DNA of 64,000 nucleotides from Ligustrum vulgare (lineage: Eukaryota; Streptophyta; Magnoliopsida; Lamiales; Oleaceae): positions 18,041,446 to 18,105,445 of the forward strand of contig OY743172.1 of assembly GCA_963555705.1 (NCBI GenBank), written 5' to 3'. Of the stretch, positions 25,326 to 38,400 are shown piece after piece. Position 1 is the stretch's first letter. Each line of letters starts with the position of its first letter. A program made the translations under genes and the position numbers. Under the pieces are notes generated by a model, which did not search any database, was not told where the DNA came from, and saw nothing but the letters and a program-made list of their open reading frames with translations.

Positions 25326-28314
25326 TGTTTTGATTACAATAACATTTTTTATTTTTTACATAATATTTATTTGTTAACTTCTCACAATTTTCTCTTATTT
25401 CTTATTTTTGCTTTTATCAAGATTTTTATTGCATTGAAACTTCGTGAAAAAGTCTTACATATAGTTGTCCATGAAATGTTACATGTCCAGGGATGTATCA
25501 TGTATATTTCAACAGTAGGTATTGTTGATCCTTAAGCCTTATTAATAATCATTGTAAAAGTATAGACATGCTGAAAATTGTTCATCTTGAATCCGAATGA
25601 ATATCCTTTATCATCTGCTAGAGTTAATAAGATGCGTGGAAGGAATCTTGTTTTCTAGTATGTTATCCAATGACTATTTTTGCATGGATGATATATCTTT
25701 TAAAATCACTATCACTGAAGAATTTCCTTTCAAGATTAAGTTATGTGGTGATATACCATTTGACAACAATGTATTTAAGAACTTCTCTTAGTAAAATTAA
25801 TTTGTATGATCTATTGCTTCATCGAAGCTGATAAATTCTACATTTTCTCTATGACAATTCTAATAAAAGGATATAAGAAATATAAATGCGAATTAAAATT
25901 TATAAAATACCTTTTCATATAATCTATGAAATATAAGTAATCGACTAATGAAATTGTAACATTTTGTATTGAAATTCATGTGATTATTATATTCATAATA
26001 TAATATATACAATATAAACTATGAAGTTTGAGTAGACAATTCATTTTTAAAAAAAATTTGGATGTAATATTTTAAATACTATATTAATATACTGTATTCT
26101 AATAATATTTATTTGTAAATAAAAAGTATAATAATAATAATATGAGAATAATAATATAAAATGTTGATGGTAAATTAATAATACTAAATAAATAAATAAA
26201 AGAGTATAATAATATGAAATTTTATTATAACAATTTAAATTTTTAAATAATAAATTAATGCAATAAACTATTTAATTTTATTAAATAAGATTAAGGATAT
26301 ATTGGGTATATAGCTATTTATACGATGATAAAACATATATTCAAAAGATTTTATTCCATCCATCATTTTTATATATGTTGTAGAGTAGATGTAGATAGAT
26401 TGTAGAATTGTAGATGTAGATTTGTAAGTACAAATTATCTTTTTAAACCTCATTTCTTAGGCTGCCTGTTCTGTGTGTTTGATACTTTTCTATCATCTTC
26501 GTGGATTATAATCCTTTAAACATATTCATCTGGTGACTCGACTATCCTCTGCCCTACAATCCTACCCTAGAATCAGCCAGATTGTCTCTCGTGAATAGGG
26601 AATTTGTGTTTAGGATAACAATTCTCTTGAATATCTTATGATTTACTTGTAAACTTTTATTTGGTGGATGCTTGTTGTCATCAGTTATTAGTTATGATTT
26701 TGTTTAGATAAAACTGAAAGAGTATAGTTATTGATCTACTTTTGATATGCACGGTCGCTCTAAGAGCCTGTTCGGTCTCACACAAATTTTTCAACATTTT
26801 CCTCAAAGAGTTAATTGTACTCTGTACTACATTTTTAGAGGTAAACTTAAAATTATTGTCTTCAGATTTTTTTTTTTGAAAAATACTACACCTTCTTCCT
26901 CCCTGCCCACTAGTGAGGCCCCTGCCTCTAACCAAATAGAAATACCCTAGAGAAAATCGGCACAAGTAGAGGCCGGCGACGGCTCTTCCGACTAGTGGCG
27001 AGAAGCCCCTGCTGTCTTATAGCAATGGCTCCTATTGTGGCAGCAGTTCGTCGATGTTGCTATTGAAGCAGCGTTGCACGTTGCTGCGATTTCTAAATAC
27101 TCCACGAACAAAATTTCATGGGTCAAATTATTCATACTAATACCATAAGGGTAATTATATTCACACCATACTTTAATTGCAAGAGAGATCTTCAATATTT
27201 GTTTATTTTTGCTCTTATGTCCAATTTTTTTTTTCATCACATTATTATTCATAACATTCAATTAATTAATATATTTTGTTTCTAATTACAAATTTTATTC
27301 AAATATTCCTTTTTCTTTTGGCATTGAAAAGATGTGCAAAATTTTGTTTAATTTTTTTTATTAATTCTTTATTTTGATTATTTAAAAGTGTGAGAGTTAA
27401 ATAAGTATTTTTCGTCCTTGTAACAAATATTTTGGTCGAAAATCGTCTTTAAAGACAAGATGTGAAAAATAATTAAGAATTGATGATAAAAAAAAGTATA
27501 AAAAAACTTATAAGCATAAATGCAAAAATAAGGAAAACTTATGGATCTTCATTGTAATTAAAAAGTGGTGTGGTTAACAAAAAGTGAGGTGTCAATATAT
27601 TTACCCATACCATAATAGAAGTATGTATCATGGAACAATCTATGCCCCCATCTGGTGGATATTAAAATCAGATTTTTAGTAAATTTTGATACAAATTGAT
27701 GAGACGTGTGATTAAAAAGGTGTGAGTCCATAAGAGATTGATTACTGTCACTTTTGTATTTCATATAGCCCTTATTTGAGACCCATTATTTAAAATAATT
27801 ATGAATATATCCATCTATAATAATTTTCTTTTCATAAAATATTAATAATAGATAAAAATATTTTTATAGAAGAAATGCTCGATTAATATGGAGAACCCGT
27901 TTCTATAAAAAAAAAACTCATTGAAATAGTCTACATAAATATACATTACCTACTATTAATATTCTCAAAATGAAGAGAAATTTATTTATTGATCAACAAA
28001 AAATTATTAATATATTCATCTACAATAAGTCAATAATGAAACAAACAAGAAAAAATTAATAAAAAATTGAAAATGTTTTCAAGGGAGTGGCAAATGAAGT
28101 ACCTTTTAATAGTTAAATGGCACACCAGATGACATTTAAAGTTTAAGGACATTTCGAAAGTCACATTTTTGGAGTCTCTTAGTACAATGGTAATGAAAGT
28201 TTCAATCTTGAAGTACAAGGGCATGTTGAACACAATTTAAAATTTAAAATGCAATTGCGCTTGAAAAAACTCTGCAATGGTACAGTGACATTTGAGGTAT
28301 TTAAGTCTCTGTTT
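25326..28314. other. Long AT-rich intergenic region
   Basis: About 3 kb with no supported gene. Runs near 25960-26280 are almost pure A/T. A remnant of the 7712 MITE family lies at about 27655-27775. All frames are short and unconvincing. Confidence 0.45.
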
Positions 28315-28648
28315 GGCAAACATAATTTTTATAACAGAACTTCCTAAATTAATTTATAATCATACATTTTTTTTATTACTTTTTAATCACATATTTTTTT
28401 TAGAAAACATAAAAAACATATTTTTTTTAAAAAAAAATTTAACAAACAAATGTGACGAAGGATTTAATATGATGGGTAAATGGCAACTAACCTAGGAAAA
28501 TAAATGATTTTTTTTTGTTATTTTTTAGGTAGATAGATGGTTAAAAATTGAAGAGAAAAATATGAAGTGGTAGAGATTGATTTGATAAATTGTGTAGTTT
28601 AAAAAGTGATTTAAAAACCACCATCATTTGCTGTTACCGAACGGAGGC
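28315..28648. mobile_element. MITE of the GCCTCTGTTTGG family
   Basis: The left end GTCTCTGTTTGG and the right end, in reverse, GCCTCCGTTCGG are imperfect inverted repeats. The interior ends with a motif (GTAGTTTAAAAAGTG) shared with the copy at 33384. No coding capacity. Confidence 0.5.
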
Positions 28649-28740
28649 AAAATTGTGCCATATAACCTAGTACTAGGATAAGATAATAGTTGGGGACCAT
28701 CTCATGCGAAATTCTGCTTTCTCACACTAGTTATTTACAG

Positions 28741-29560
28741 TTTACACACATTTGGGAAGACGCTGCCCTTTCGATTCTCTATAGGCAAACCAGTAGCACA
28801 ACTCGCAATTATAGACACCGAGTTAACTCAGGAGCGAGTTATTCTGAGTCCTTATATCAAGGTATATGCTTGTGAGGTTCCTTCAAGTATCAGGGTTTAG
28901 GATTTTGTACAATTTTCTATCTATTTTGTACGTAGGTCGCGTGAAGGCCATTTGATTGGTTTTTTCTCGAATAGTTTTCTTAGTTGACTTGATGAATGGC
29001 GAATTAGGGTTTTGGGCATAATCTGCTGCATACCCTGATGTATACACGTCTATTGAAAAATGAATATTAGTGACATTTTAATTCTCCATTGTAAAAATTG
29101 GAGTAGATTTTACACACTTCTATCTTGGATTTGTTGCCTGTGTTTGTTTTATTTTTTGTGAAATTAGTAACACTTTTTGTTACTGTAACAATTATAAATT
29201 GATTTATTTATATTTTTGAGGTAAGATGTGGGGTTAAAGTGGAGATAGAAAATGTGTGTGGTTAAAAAGTGGTTTGAGAAATTGTGTTGTTTATAAATTA
29301 GTTTATAAATTGTAATGTTTGTGTTAAAGAACAAAGGCTTTATTGGCTTATTGCTCTTGTTTTAAATTGCGAATGTAAAGACATTAGTGTTGAGTTTATC
29401 ATAGGCTCGTATTGGCATGTCTTGTTCTTCAAATTAGTTTAAGAATGCAGCATACAGAGTTTTAGTTTTCTTTCTTCCACAGGGATCTCTTCTCAATTTT
29501 AACTGATCAAAGAAAGATCCCCTCAAGCTTTGTTGCTCCTTGGGTTTTCTACAGGACTGG
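28741..29560 (+). promoter_or_regulatory. Possible 5' UTR exons of the cyclophilin gene
   Basis: A GC-richer stretch at about 28741-28861 ends in a good donor (CAAG|GTATAT). A second at about 29482-29561 lies between an acceptor (TTCCACAG) and a donor (CTG|GTAAGA). They look like leader exons of the cyclophilin gene, whose first coding exon begins right after another acceptor (CCTGCAG, about 32435-32441). This would put the hAT element at 29719 inside a leader intron. Only transcript data could confirm it. Confidence 0.25.
29137..29335. mobile_element. MITE of the GCCTCTGTTTGG family, second copy
   Basis: The interior GAGGTAAGATGTGGGGTTAA and the end GAACAAAGGCTTT match the copy at 33384-33548. 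The left end, GCCTGTGTTTGTTTTA, is diverged. Confidence 0.5.
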
Positions 29561-29718
29561 TAAGAAGTCTAGTGTCTTGATCATTGAGTGTTGACTGATT
29601 AGCATTAGGGGCTGAATTAGTTTAGTTAAGAACTGGCTGATTTTTGTATGTAGAATGTAATAGATCAATTATAAGAGAAGGGAAAGGGAAGGGGAAGAGA
29701 AGAAGAGAATGGTGGGGG

Positions 29719-30988
29719 CAGTAGCAGAGGAAGACATTTACTACCTGGGATAAAAATCAAGATATAATTTTTTTAAAACAATATAACATTAATAAAAATA
29801 AGTTTATACATTACTACAATTGTAGCCTACACGGCTACACATTTTCATACTTTGACCAGTTGTATAATTACATTATTATCATTATTATCAAATACATCAT
29901 TCTCAGTATACGCCACCAAACCATCACTTAACCATTGATCTCCTGTCTGATTACACAATCTATTCTTGAAAATTTTCATTACAGAAAATACGCTCTCAAA
30001 AGTAGAGATAGCAACTAGAAAAAGTAATGCCAATGTCACAAGCTCGTAAATTAATGGGTACACCTCATTTTTTTCGTCACAAGACTCAACCAACTTTTCT
30101 GCAAGATCACTTAGGCCTCGTAACCCTTTAAAATTTCCTTGAGTGTGCATATCAATAATGTATGTTAGAATTTGCTCATCGAGTGTCAAGATCTCTTCTG
30201 GTTTAAAATCTTTAGGATAATGCTCGCAAGTCACACAAATGAATTAACTTGTCTTTGTCGAAAGCAGAAAATGAAGTATCTAGACACAAACATGCAAAAC
30301 AAAGGAGTAAGTCCTATTTACCTCGGAGAATCGATCATTCATCTCTTGAAGTCGCATATTGATGACTGCATAGACGAAATCTACACGAATGTAATGCATA
30401 TTCGTCATTCCTTGAGTGTTACGTCGTGATCTGCCTAAAGGTACAAATGAATCATCCATGTTGGAAGTTAGGACCACATAAAAAGAACACAATTAATCCT
30501 TCGTTTTCAAAAACCAATTCTTAATTCATAGGAGTTAGGACCACTTATTAATTTATCCCCATGTATATATATACTTATATATATGTCCAAAAACTATCAT
30601 TTTAAGAGTTCCCAAAACTTTTGTACAGATAGGAAGTGAAAAGAAGAGCAAGTGGTTGAAAAAAAATGATCTACAAAAATGAAGGTAAAATTGAAACCCT
30701 TATCACATAATTTTACATTATTAACTCTAAAATTGCATACCTGATTGAAGAATATAGAAAAGAGATTGGAGAGGAGGGGTTTATTTGGATTGAAGAAGAA
30801 AGAGTAGAGATTGAAGGAGGAGAAGTTTATTTTTATTTGGGACGTTTAGTTCATTACATGAGGAAAGTTTTTTTTTTTTTTAGTTCAAAAAGTGAGTCGT
30901 AAAGATAGAGTTAGGGGATAAACAAAAAATTGGGAAAAAAAGGAGAAAAGTTTGTGGGGTCACTTGACCCCATGTGGGTCTGCCCCTG
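29719..30988 (-). mobile_element. 1.27-kb internally deleted hAT transposon with 8-bp target duplication
   Basis: The element starts CAGTAGCAGAGGAAG and ends GGTCTGCCCCTG. It is flanked by GGTGGGGG (29711-29718) and GGTGGTGG (30989-30996), a 7-of-8 match to an 8-bp duplication. Its right end (TTGACCCCATGTGGGTCTGC) is typical of the ZMYM1-like hAT group. It holds the C-terminal part of a transposase on the minus strand (29845-30492) and has lost the rest. Confidence 0.8.
29845..30492 (-). pseudogene. hAT transposase, C-terminal fragment with dimerisation domain (ZMYM1-like)
   Basis: On the minus strand, 30492 to about 30280 encodes DDSFVPLGRSRRNTQGMTN and VDFVYAVINMRLQEMNDRFS. After a break, 30234-29845 encodes GLRGLSDLAEKLVES, VYPLIYELVTLALLFLVA, STFESVFSVMKIFKNRL and DQWLSDGLVAYTENDVF. 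The last part is the hAT C-terminal dimerisation domain (hATC), where the family motif reads roughly ATVERxFSxMK. The zinc-finger and catalytic N-terminal half is missing and the frame is broken, so it cannot be active. Confidence 0.85.
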
Positions 30989-30996
30989 GGTGGTGG

Positions 30997-31784
30997 TGGT
31001 GGGGTGGTGGAAGAAGAGGGAGAAAACAATGAGAATCGGGGGAGAATATCAATTGATTTCATTATAAAAGGTTGTTTTATTACAATGCAAAGGCTCTTTA
31101 TACAGGGATTCAAATGTTCTATTATAAGTGGGAAATATTTAATAAAGATATTAAATCAAAACATTAATATGTTTCCTAAGATAAATATCAACATTTAAAA
31201 CTATATATAATAATATCTTTTCTAATATTCCATCATTTTTAGTCGAGTGAGAGGAGGCATGTGTTGCCTATACACACCACCTTGCATAAGACTGCAGGTT
31301 GGTATTGCAGGAAAGGGCTCATAATCTAACTTGGAGTCATTGCACTATCCTTTCCTTTAAAGCTTGAAAAGTTGATTAGGGTATTGCAAATGCTTTGTCC
31401 ATTTGTAATTGGTGCTTAATGAATCTTCTTCTGTCAATAGTAATTCCACATTTGATTAGCTTTGGCATTTTATGTCTACATAATTGTTAAAGCCATAGAT
31501 TGTAAAGAACTATACACATCACATGTGCTAATTAGGTTGGAAAGGCTGAAATATGAGAACAAGAATATTTAGCATCTCTTAAGTACTGATTCAGAATTAT
31601 TAACTTGGGTTTTGATTCTTCAATTGCATTTTCTTATTTAATAGGGATTATGTTACGACCTTGAAATGGCATTGAACTGGCCATCCTGTTTTAAGATGGA
31701 AGATCATGGCGGTTTGAAATTAGGACCTCATTGGGGGTTGTGGGTGTTAGCATTATAGTGGGGTACTATTTGAAAGCTGATAAA
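30997..31784. other. Non-coding DNA upstream of the cyclophilin coding region
   Basis: Nothing specific was recognised. If the leader exons proposed at 28741-29560 are real, this is intron. Confidence 0.35.
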
Positions 31785-32165
31785 AGTTTTGGCAAATCAA
31801 CCTTTTTAATTATTCTAAAGCTCCCACTAATATCTAGCCCTGTTGCTTTACCTAATATTGATCCATGGTGAATAGAAATAAAACTTGAAATTTTTTGAAC
31901 GATTTTGCAGATTTTTCTTTACTTATCTTTTTCTGTAGGCAATTTGGCATTTTCTTGCCAGCATATTTTTTTAGAAGTTTTGGAAAATCAACCTTTTTAA
32001 TTATTCTAAAGCTCCCACAAATCTCTAACGCTGTTGCTTTACCTAATATTGATCCATGGTGAATAGAAGCAAAACTTGAAAGTTTTTAAACGATTTTGCA
32101 GATTTTTGTTTACTTATCTTTTTCTGTAGGAAATTTGGCATTTTCTTGCCAGCATTTTTTTTTAA
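31785..32165. repeat. Tandem duplication of a ~191-bp unit, upstream of the cyclophilin start
   Basis: Units at 31785-31975 and 31976 to about 32165 share nearly the whole sequence, including TTTTTAATTATTCTAAAGCT, TTGATCCATGGTGAATAGAA and TTTGGCATTTTCTTGCCAGC. Each carries a splice-acceptor-like tract, CTTTTTCTGTAG. Confidence 0.9.
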
Positions 32166-32457
32166 CTTCATTCCCTGGCTGAACCTGAAGCTAGTGTTCA
32201 AACATTTGGAGTGTTGTTATTTTTTGTTAAAAAGATAAAAACTCAAGATTCTAGTCTAAGCTAAATATTGAAAACTGAAATATATGCTTTTCCTTGGATC
32301 TGATATATGTGGTTAGAAAATATGACAATTGAAATGCTATGAATATGGTCTTGTTGACCAGATAATGCAAGAACACAAGATTTCATGATATGCTATTTCC
32401 ACAATTCATTTAACACCAGTGTGGCAATTTTACACCTGCAGCAATCCAGTAGGAAAT

Positions 32458-35400
32458 ATGAATAAGAAGAACCCATTGGTCTTCTTAGATGTATCCATTG
32501 ATGGAGATCCCGTGGAAAGAATTGTTATTGAGGTGATACCTATATCTTAAAACCCTCAGCATTTTGAGATGCTATCAAAGCGAGAATTATTCATTTATAC
32601 AATTTTGATGCTTCTCCCTTCCTTTTTGTGCAAATGTAGCTGTTTGCTGATGTTGTCCCCAGAACAACTGAGAATTTTCGGGCACTCTGCACAGGTACAA
32701 AAGCGCAAAACTTAGTCATTTTGCTACAAAAGATATAGTTTTACCCCCTCTTGTTTTGTTCTTTTGCCTCTTGTTTATGTATTCTTTACGTTTCTTTTTT
32801 ATTTTTTATTTTTGGGGAATTCTTGAACGCAATGCTTAGATTCTGGGTAGTGGGTTAAATATGCTTTTGCACTTTCTTCTGTAGGTGAGAAGGGTGTTGG
32901 AGCCTTGACTGGGAAACCTCTACACTACAAGGGGTCTATTTTTCATCGCATTATTAAAGGATTTATGACACAAGTATGTTGTTTATGCATTTATAGAACA
33001 CTAATTATGAAGAAAACATACTTGGTGGAGCTTCTTGTAATTCTCCAGTAACTGTTCATTTATATAGCTCTTGCTGTTTATTGTTTCTCCAATACAATTA
33101 GTTAATTCCAATTGGTTTCTGGTTGCTTGCTTCTCAGTTCCAACAACATCTGATTGTTTTTCATTTTGATTGAGGATGCCACAATTTATCTTTGTGGCTG
33201 AACTGTTGAGGAAGTAGCAGCAGATTGGTTAGCATGAGCAGAACTTAAAAAAATTTCTCAAGAAAACATGATTTATTGTGGTTGTAAAGGATATCAATAT
33301 GCTGCAGTGACAGTTGTCGGTGGTTGCTCTTGCCTCTTTGAAGTCATTTAAATAGGAACTAGGGCACTTGGTCTGGATACTTTAGCCTCTGTTTGGTAAA
33401 ATAATGTGGTTTATAAATTGGTTTATTTATATTTTCGAGGTAAGATGTGTGGTTAAAAAGTGGAGAGAGAAAGTATTTGTGATTAAAAATTGATTTGGGA
33501 AGCTATGTAGTTTATAAACAAAAAAGATGCTTTTACCAAACAAAGGCTAAAGCTTAGATGAATGAGAAGTGAATGTGCTTTCTATACAGAAAAGTGACGA
33601 TTCATTGGTATGTGACGAGGAGAAGTCTTGCCATTGGTAGTAAATCAGCAAGGTTTGAATATTTTTGTCTTATCAATTTGGGACAATTTTACTGCTTAAC
33701 AGTTGGTTGTAGGGAAAAGGGCGGTGGTTCGAGGATTTCTATCAAGGTTTCAGAGAGGCAAAGACATTGTGTTTAATATCACATGAGAGCATGAGTAGAA
33801 GGGAATTTCATGTATGCATTGGGGTTGTTATATTGGTTGAAAAAAGGGATGATGAGATGTAGACATTGCATGTTGAAGATGGTCATGCCACGGCCTCTGA
33901 GATTATATCTACTATCTTTTTAGTTTTCGAAACATGAATGCACGATGCTAATGATGGTCAATTCAACTCAAAATTAGGTACATTAAAATCCAAATGAAAA
34001 ATTATGGGGTTTGTCTGCATGTGCGTTTGATTTTGGATGCAGTGATACACTAAGGACATGTTCGGACCCATAGTTATTGATAGATCTAGAATAGATACTT
34101 TTTGTTTCCAACCCACACACTTTAGAATACCTACTATTGACATAAAAATGTGATGTATGACAAAATCAAGTTTGATTGGGATTAGTTTCCTATTTCGTAA
34201 AAGACTAGTTTCCTATTTTAAGTTTATTTGCATGTTTTTATTTATTTTTTTATTCTTCTTTATTTAGAATATATGATTTTAATTTGTTTCCTTATTTTGT
34301 TTCTTTAAATTAATATGATTAGGGAATAATTAGATTAGGATTTTATTTTGTTTCATTTTTTCGTTGCCTTATAATAGTAGGGCTAGAGAATAAGATTGCA
34401 TATAAATACAAAGACATTGTACATTTTTTTTCAATCTTCAATTCATAAATCAATATAATTGAAGCAAGATTATAAAACATTGTTCTTTATTTTACATAAT
34501 TCTTATTATAAGAATTTCACAACGGCTTCCTCACCAAATTGGTATCAGACCAATGTTTTCCCTTGGTTGATGGCTACTTATGGTGGTAGTGGTATGCATT
34601 TTCACGATGATGATATGAGGATTGCAAAACCAACATTGGTCCATAATTTGGAACGAATAATGTATATATTTAAAGATGCACTAGACAAAAAATTTCAAAT
34701 TTTAACTGCTATGTATGTTGGTTGCTTCAACATGTGGCTAGAGAATTTCCTCGAGTCCCAGCTAAGTTTGAACACAATTTATGAAGGAATTTTGCGAAGG
34801 TGTGTCAAGAAGATGTAAAAGAGTCAAATTTCAAGTTCAACAAGATTTTTAGAACACAATGCACCATAAACAACAAAGTATGCAACTTGATAATAAATCA
34901 TAAGAGTAGTGAGAACTTGGTATCCAAAACATTGGTGAAACTTTAAATTTCAAAATTGAAAAATTTTTCATCTTGCTATCAAGCTTCACAAGTTAATATG
35001 GAGCAAGAAATTCAAAATATGAAATTTCACTCTCTTGGGTAGTATTATAAAGATGACGTTTTGTGTAACGTGGTAGACATGGATGATATGATTGTCATAT
35101 ACTTTGGGGACAACCATGATACTGCAATGTCAAATAGTCAATGCAACTTACATAGGTCGTGTGATTGATACCTGAATGCTGGAAAGTTACTGAGAAGCTG
35201 CTACGGACCTCCTGTGAATTTCTGCCGAACAAAGATGGAAGAATGAATAAGAATAGTGGATTTATGAGATAATTTGCTTCTGTAATAGATTGATGTAAAC
35301 TAAAGATTTATGTTATTTAGCTGATAATGAAAGTAACAAGAAATCAAGGCAATTCGAGAGGCCAGAACTCTCCTAACTGACTCCCTTTCAAAAACGTGAA

Positions 35401-38400
35401 TGAATGATCTCAAACCCAGCCCCCCTTTACATTTATTCCCCTTGCTTTCCCCCCAACAGACTGACTCCCTATTATACCCTTGCAACTGACTGACTGACTA
35501 ACATAATATCAATTTACTGCCTTCATTCCACTGTTGCTAGTTGTTGTAGCAGCTCTCTTATTTCTCCTGGAATAAGTAAATTTAATCGGAGGTCTATCAT
35601 TACCCGCCCCTCCAAAAATCGCCTTGTCCTCAAGGTGGAATTCTGGAAATTGCTGTCGGATAGTGTCGGCCGGCTCCCATGTAGCCTCAAATTCAGGCAG
35701 GTGTTTCCATTTGATCAGAACTTCCATGCAGGATTCTGTCTAATCTGTAGGGCGGACTCCGGCTCAACCTGCAATTGGTCATCGACCATAAGCTGTGAAG
35801 GTAATTGGGAAACCGTCTGTACAGCTCCTACTGCCTTGCGGAGCTGTGAGACATGGAATATAGGATGTATAGTAGTTCTCGGGGGCAAAATCAGTTTATA
35901 AGCAACTGAACCAATCCTCGATTCCACTTCGAATGGCCCATAATATCTCGGAGATAGTTTGGCAGAAGGTTGAATCGCCACTGAATTTTGGTGGTAGGGG
36001 CGAAGCTTCAGATACACCAATTCCCCTGCCTCAAATTGTACATCGCGACGATGACCATCTGCTAAGTGTTTCATACGCTGCTGAGCGCGGTGAAGCTGCA
36101 CCTTTAATTCCCGTAGGGTATCATCCCGGTCCATCAACAACTGCTCCACAGATGACACAACTGATATACCTTTTTCAAAAGGTAAAACTGGGGGTGGGTC
36201 ACGTCCATAAACAATTTGAAAAGGGGTTCGTCTAGTGGCCGTATGAAATGAAGTATTGTACCAAAATTCAGCCCAAGCCAACCAATGGGACCAAGAACGG
36301 GGCCTGTGGGATGCAAAGCACCTCAGATAGGTTTCTAGACACCGATTTACAACCTCGGTTTGGCCATCCGTTTGTGGGTGGTATGCAGTGCTATATTTGA
36401 GGGAAGTGCCCTGAGCCTTAAACGGTTCAGACCAAAATTTGCTCATGAAAATCCGATCTCGGTCAGAAACAATAGAGTTAGGAATACCATGCAAGCGAAA
36501 AATCTCTCGAACAAATAATTCAGCCACTCCCTTAGCAGTGAAAGGATGTTTGAGGCCAATAAAGTGACCATATTTACTCAGTCGGTCAACCACCACCAAA
36601 ATCGTATCAATTCCGCCTGACTTTGGTAGTCCTTCGATGAAGTCTAATGAGATGTCAGCCCAGATCAAATCAGGAATGGGAAGTGGTTGTAGCAGTCCTC
36701 CTGGAGACAAAGCCATGTACTTGTTTTGTTGGCAAACTGCACAACGTGCCACATAATCCCGAATATCCTTCTTCATCACATTCCAGTACACATCTCGAGC
36801 AATCCTTTTGTATGTTTTGAGAAATCCTGAGTGGCCTCCAATGTTTGAATCATGACCTTCTTTCAGCATCACAGTGATAAATGGAGATCGTTTTGGTAAC
36901 ACAATCTTACCTTTATATCGCAATACCCCATTTGAAACCGAATACCCTTCCTTGAAAATTTGGCCCGAACTTAAACCAGTCACTAGCTTCCCCAATTCCT
37001 CGTCACCAGCCACCTCGGCCTTAAGTTCCTCCAGTTGTGCCACCATAGGAGTAGAGAGGGTTAAAACACTCAATGATGGTTCCATTCTTGAAAGAGCATC
37101 AGCAGCTTTGTTTTCAAGTCCGGGCCGGTATTGGATATCGAAATCAAAGCCCAATAACTTAGTCAACCACCTCTGATGGTCATCGCTCACCAAACGTTGC
37201 TCGAGTAAAAACTTCAAACTTCTCTGATCCGTTCGCACTAAAAAGTGTCTTCCCATTAAATAATGCCTCCATTTCTGCACCGCAAATACAATGGCCATCA
37301 ACTCCCTTTCGTAAACTAACTTACGACGAGCTCCTTGTGGCAGAACTTGATTGAAATAGGCGATAGGATGCTGATTTTGCATTAGAACGGCTCCTAACCC
37401 ATGTCCAGAAGCATTCGTTTCGACCATAAACTCTTGTGAAAAATCTGGCAAAGCAAGAACAGGAACTTTAGTCAAGGCATCCTTCAACTTTTGGAAGGCT
37501 GTTTCAGCTAGTTCATTCCAATGAAATCCCTCCTTCTTAAGCAATTATGTCAATGGCCAAGCTATTCTAGCATATCCAGCTACATACCGACGGTAATACC
37601 CAGTAAGCCCAAGAAATCCGTGTAATTCTCGAAGAGAGGAAGGTTTTGGCCAATCTAACATTGCAGCTATCTTGGTCCGATCAGCAGCCACATCCTTCCC
37701 GGATATAATGTGACAAGGTATTCTAACTGAACTTGACCAAACTGACATTTTTTCAGGTTGGCGAACAACTTATGATCATGCAGACATTGTAACACAATCT
37801 CCAAATGCTGCTGGTGGTCATCCGAAGTCCCACTGTAAACCAGGATGTCATCAAAAAAGACAAGCACGAACTTCCGCAAGTAGGGTCGAAAGACTTCATT
37901 CATTAAATTATGAAAGGTCGCCGGGGCATTAGTCAACCCGAAGGGCATAACTAAGAATTCGTAATGGCCTTCGTGAGTTCTAAATGTTGTTTTAGGGACA
38001 TCCTCCTCCATCCTAATCTGATGATATCCAGACTTCAGGTCCAGTTTCAAGAATATTCTAGCACCAAAAAGCTCGTCAAGTAACTCGTCTATAACAGGAA
38101 TTGGAAAACGATCAGGTACCGTGATTTTGTTAACGGCTCGATAATCAACACAGAAGCGCCAACTGCCGTCTTTCTTCTTAACCAATAGAACTGGGCTGGA
38201 AAAGGGGCTGGAGCTTGGCTAGATGATTCCTGCGGTGAGCATTTCCTTGACTAATTTCTCAATTTCATTCTTCTGGTAGTAGGGGCAACGATATGGTCTG
38301 ACACTCACCAGTGTCGATCCGGGCTGTAAATTGATGGCATGATCTCGAGCTCGGTGAGGGGGCAGCTCATTAGGCCAAACGAACACGTCTTGATAGCGTT

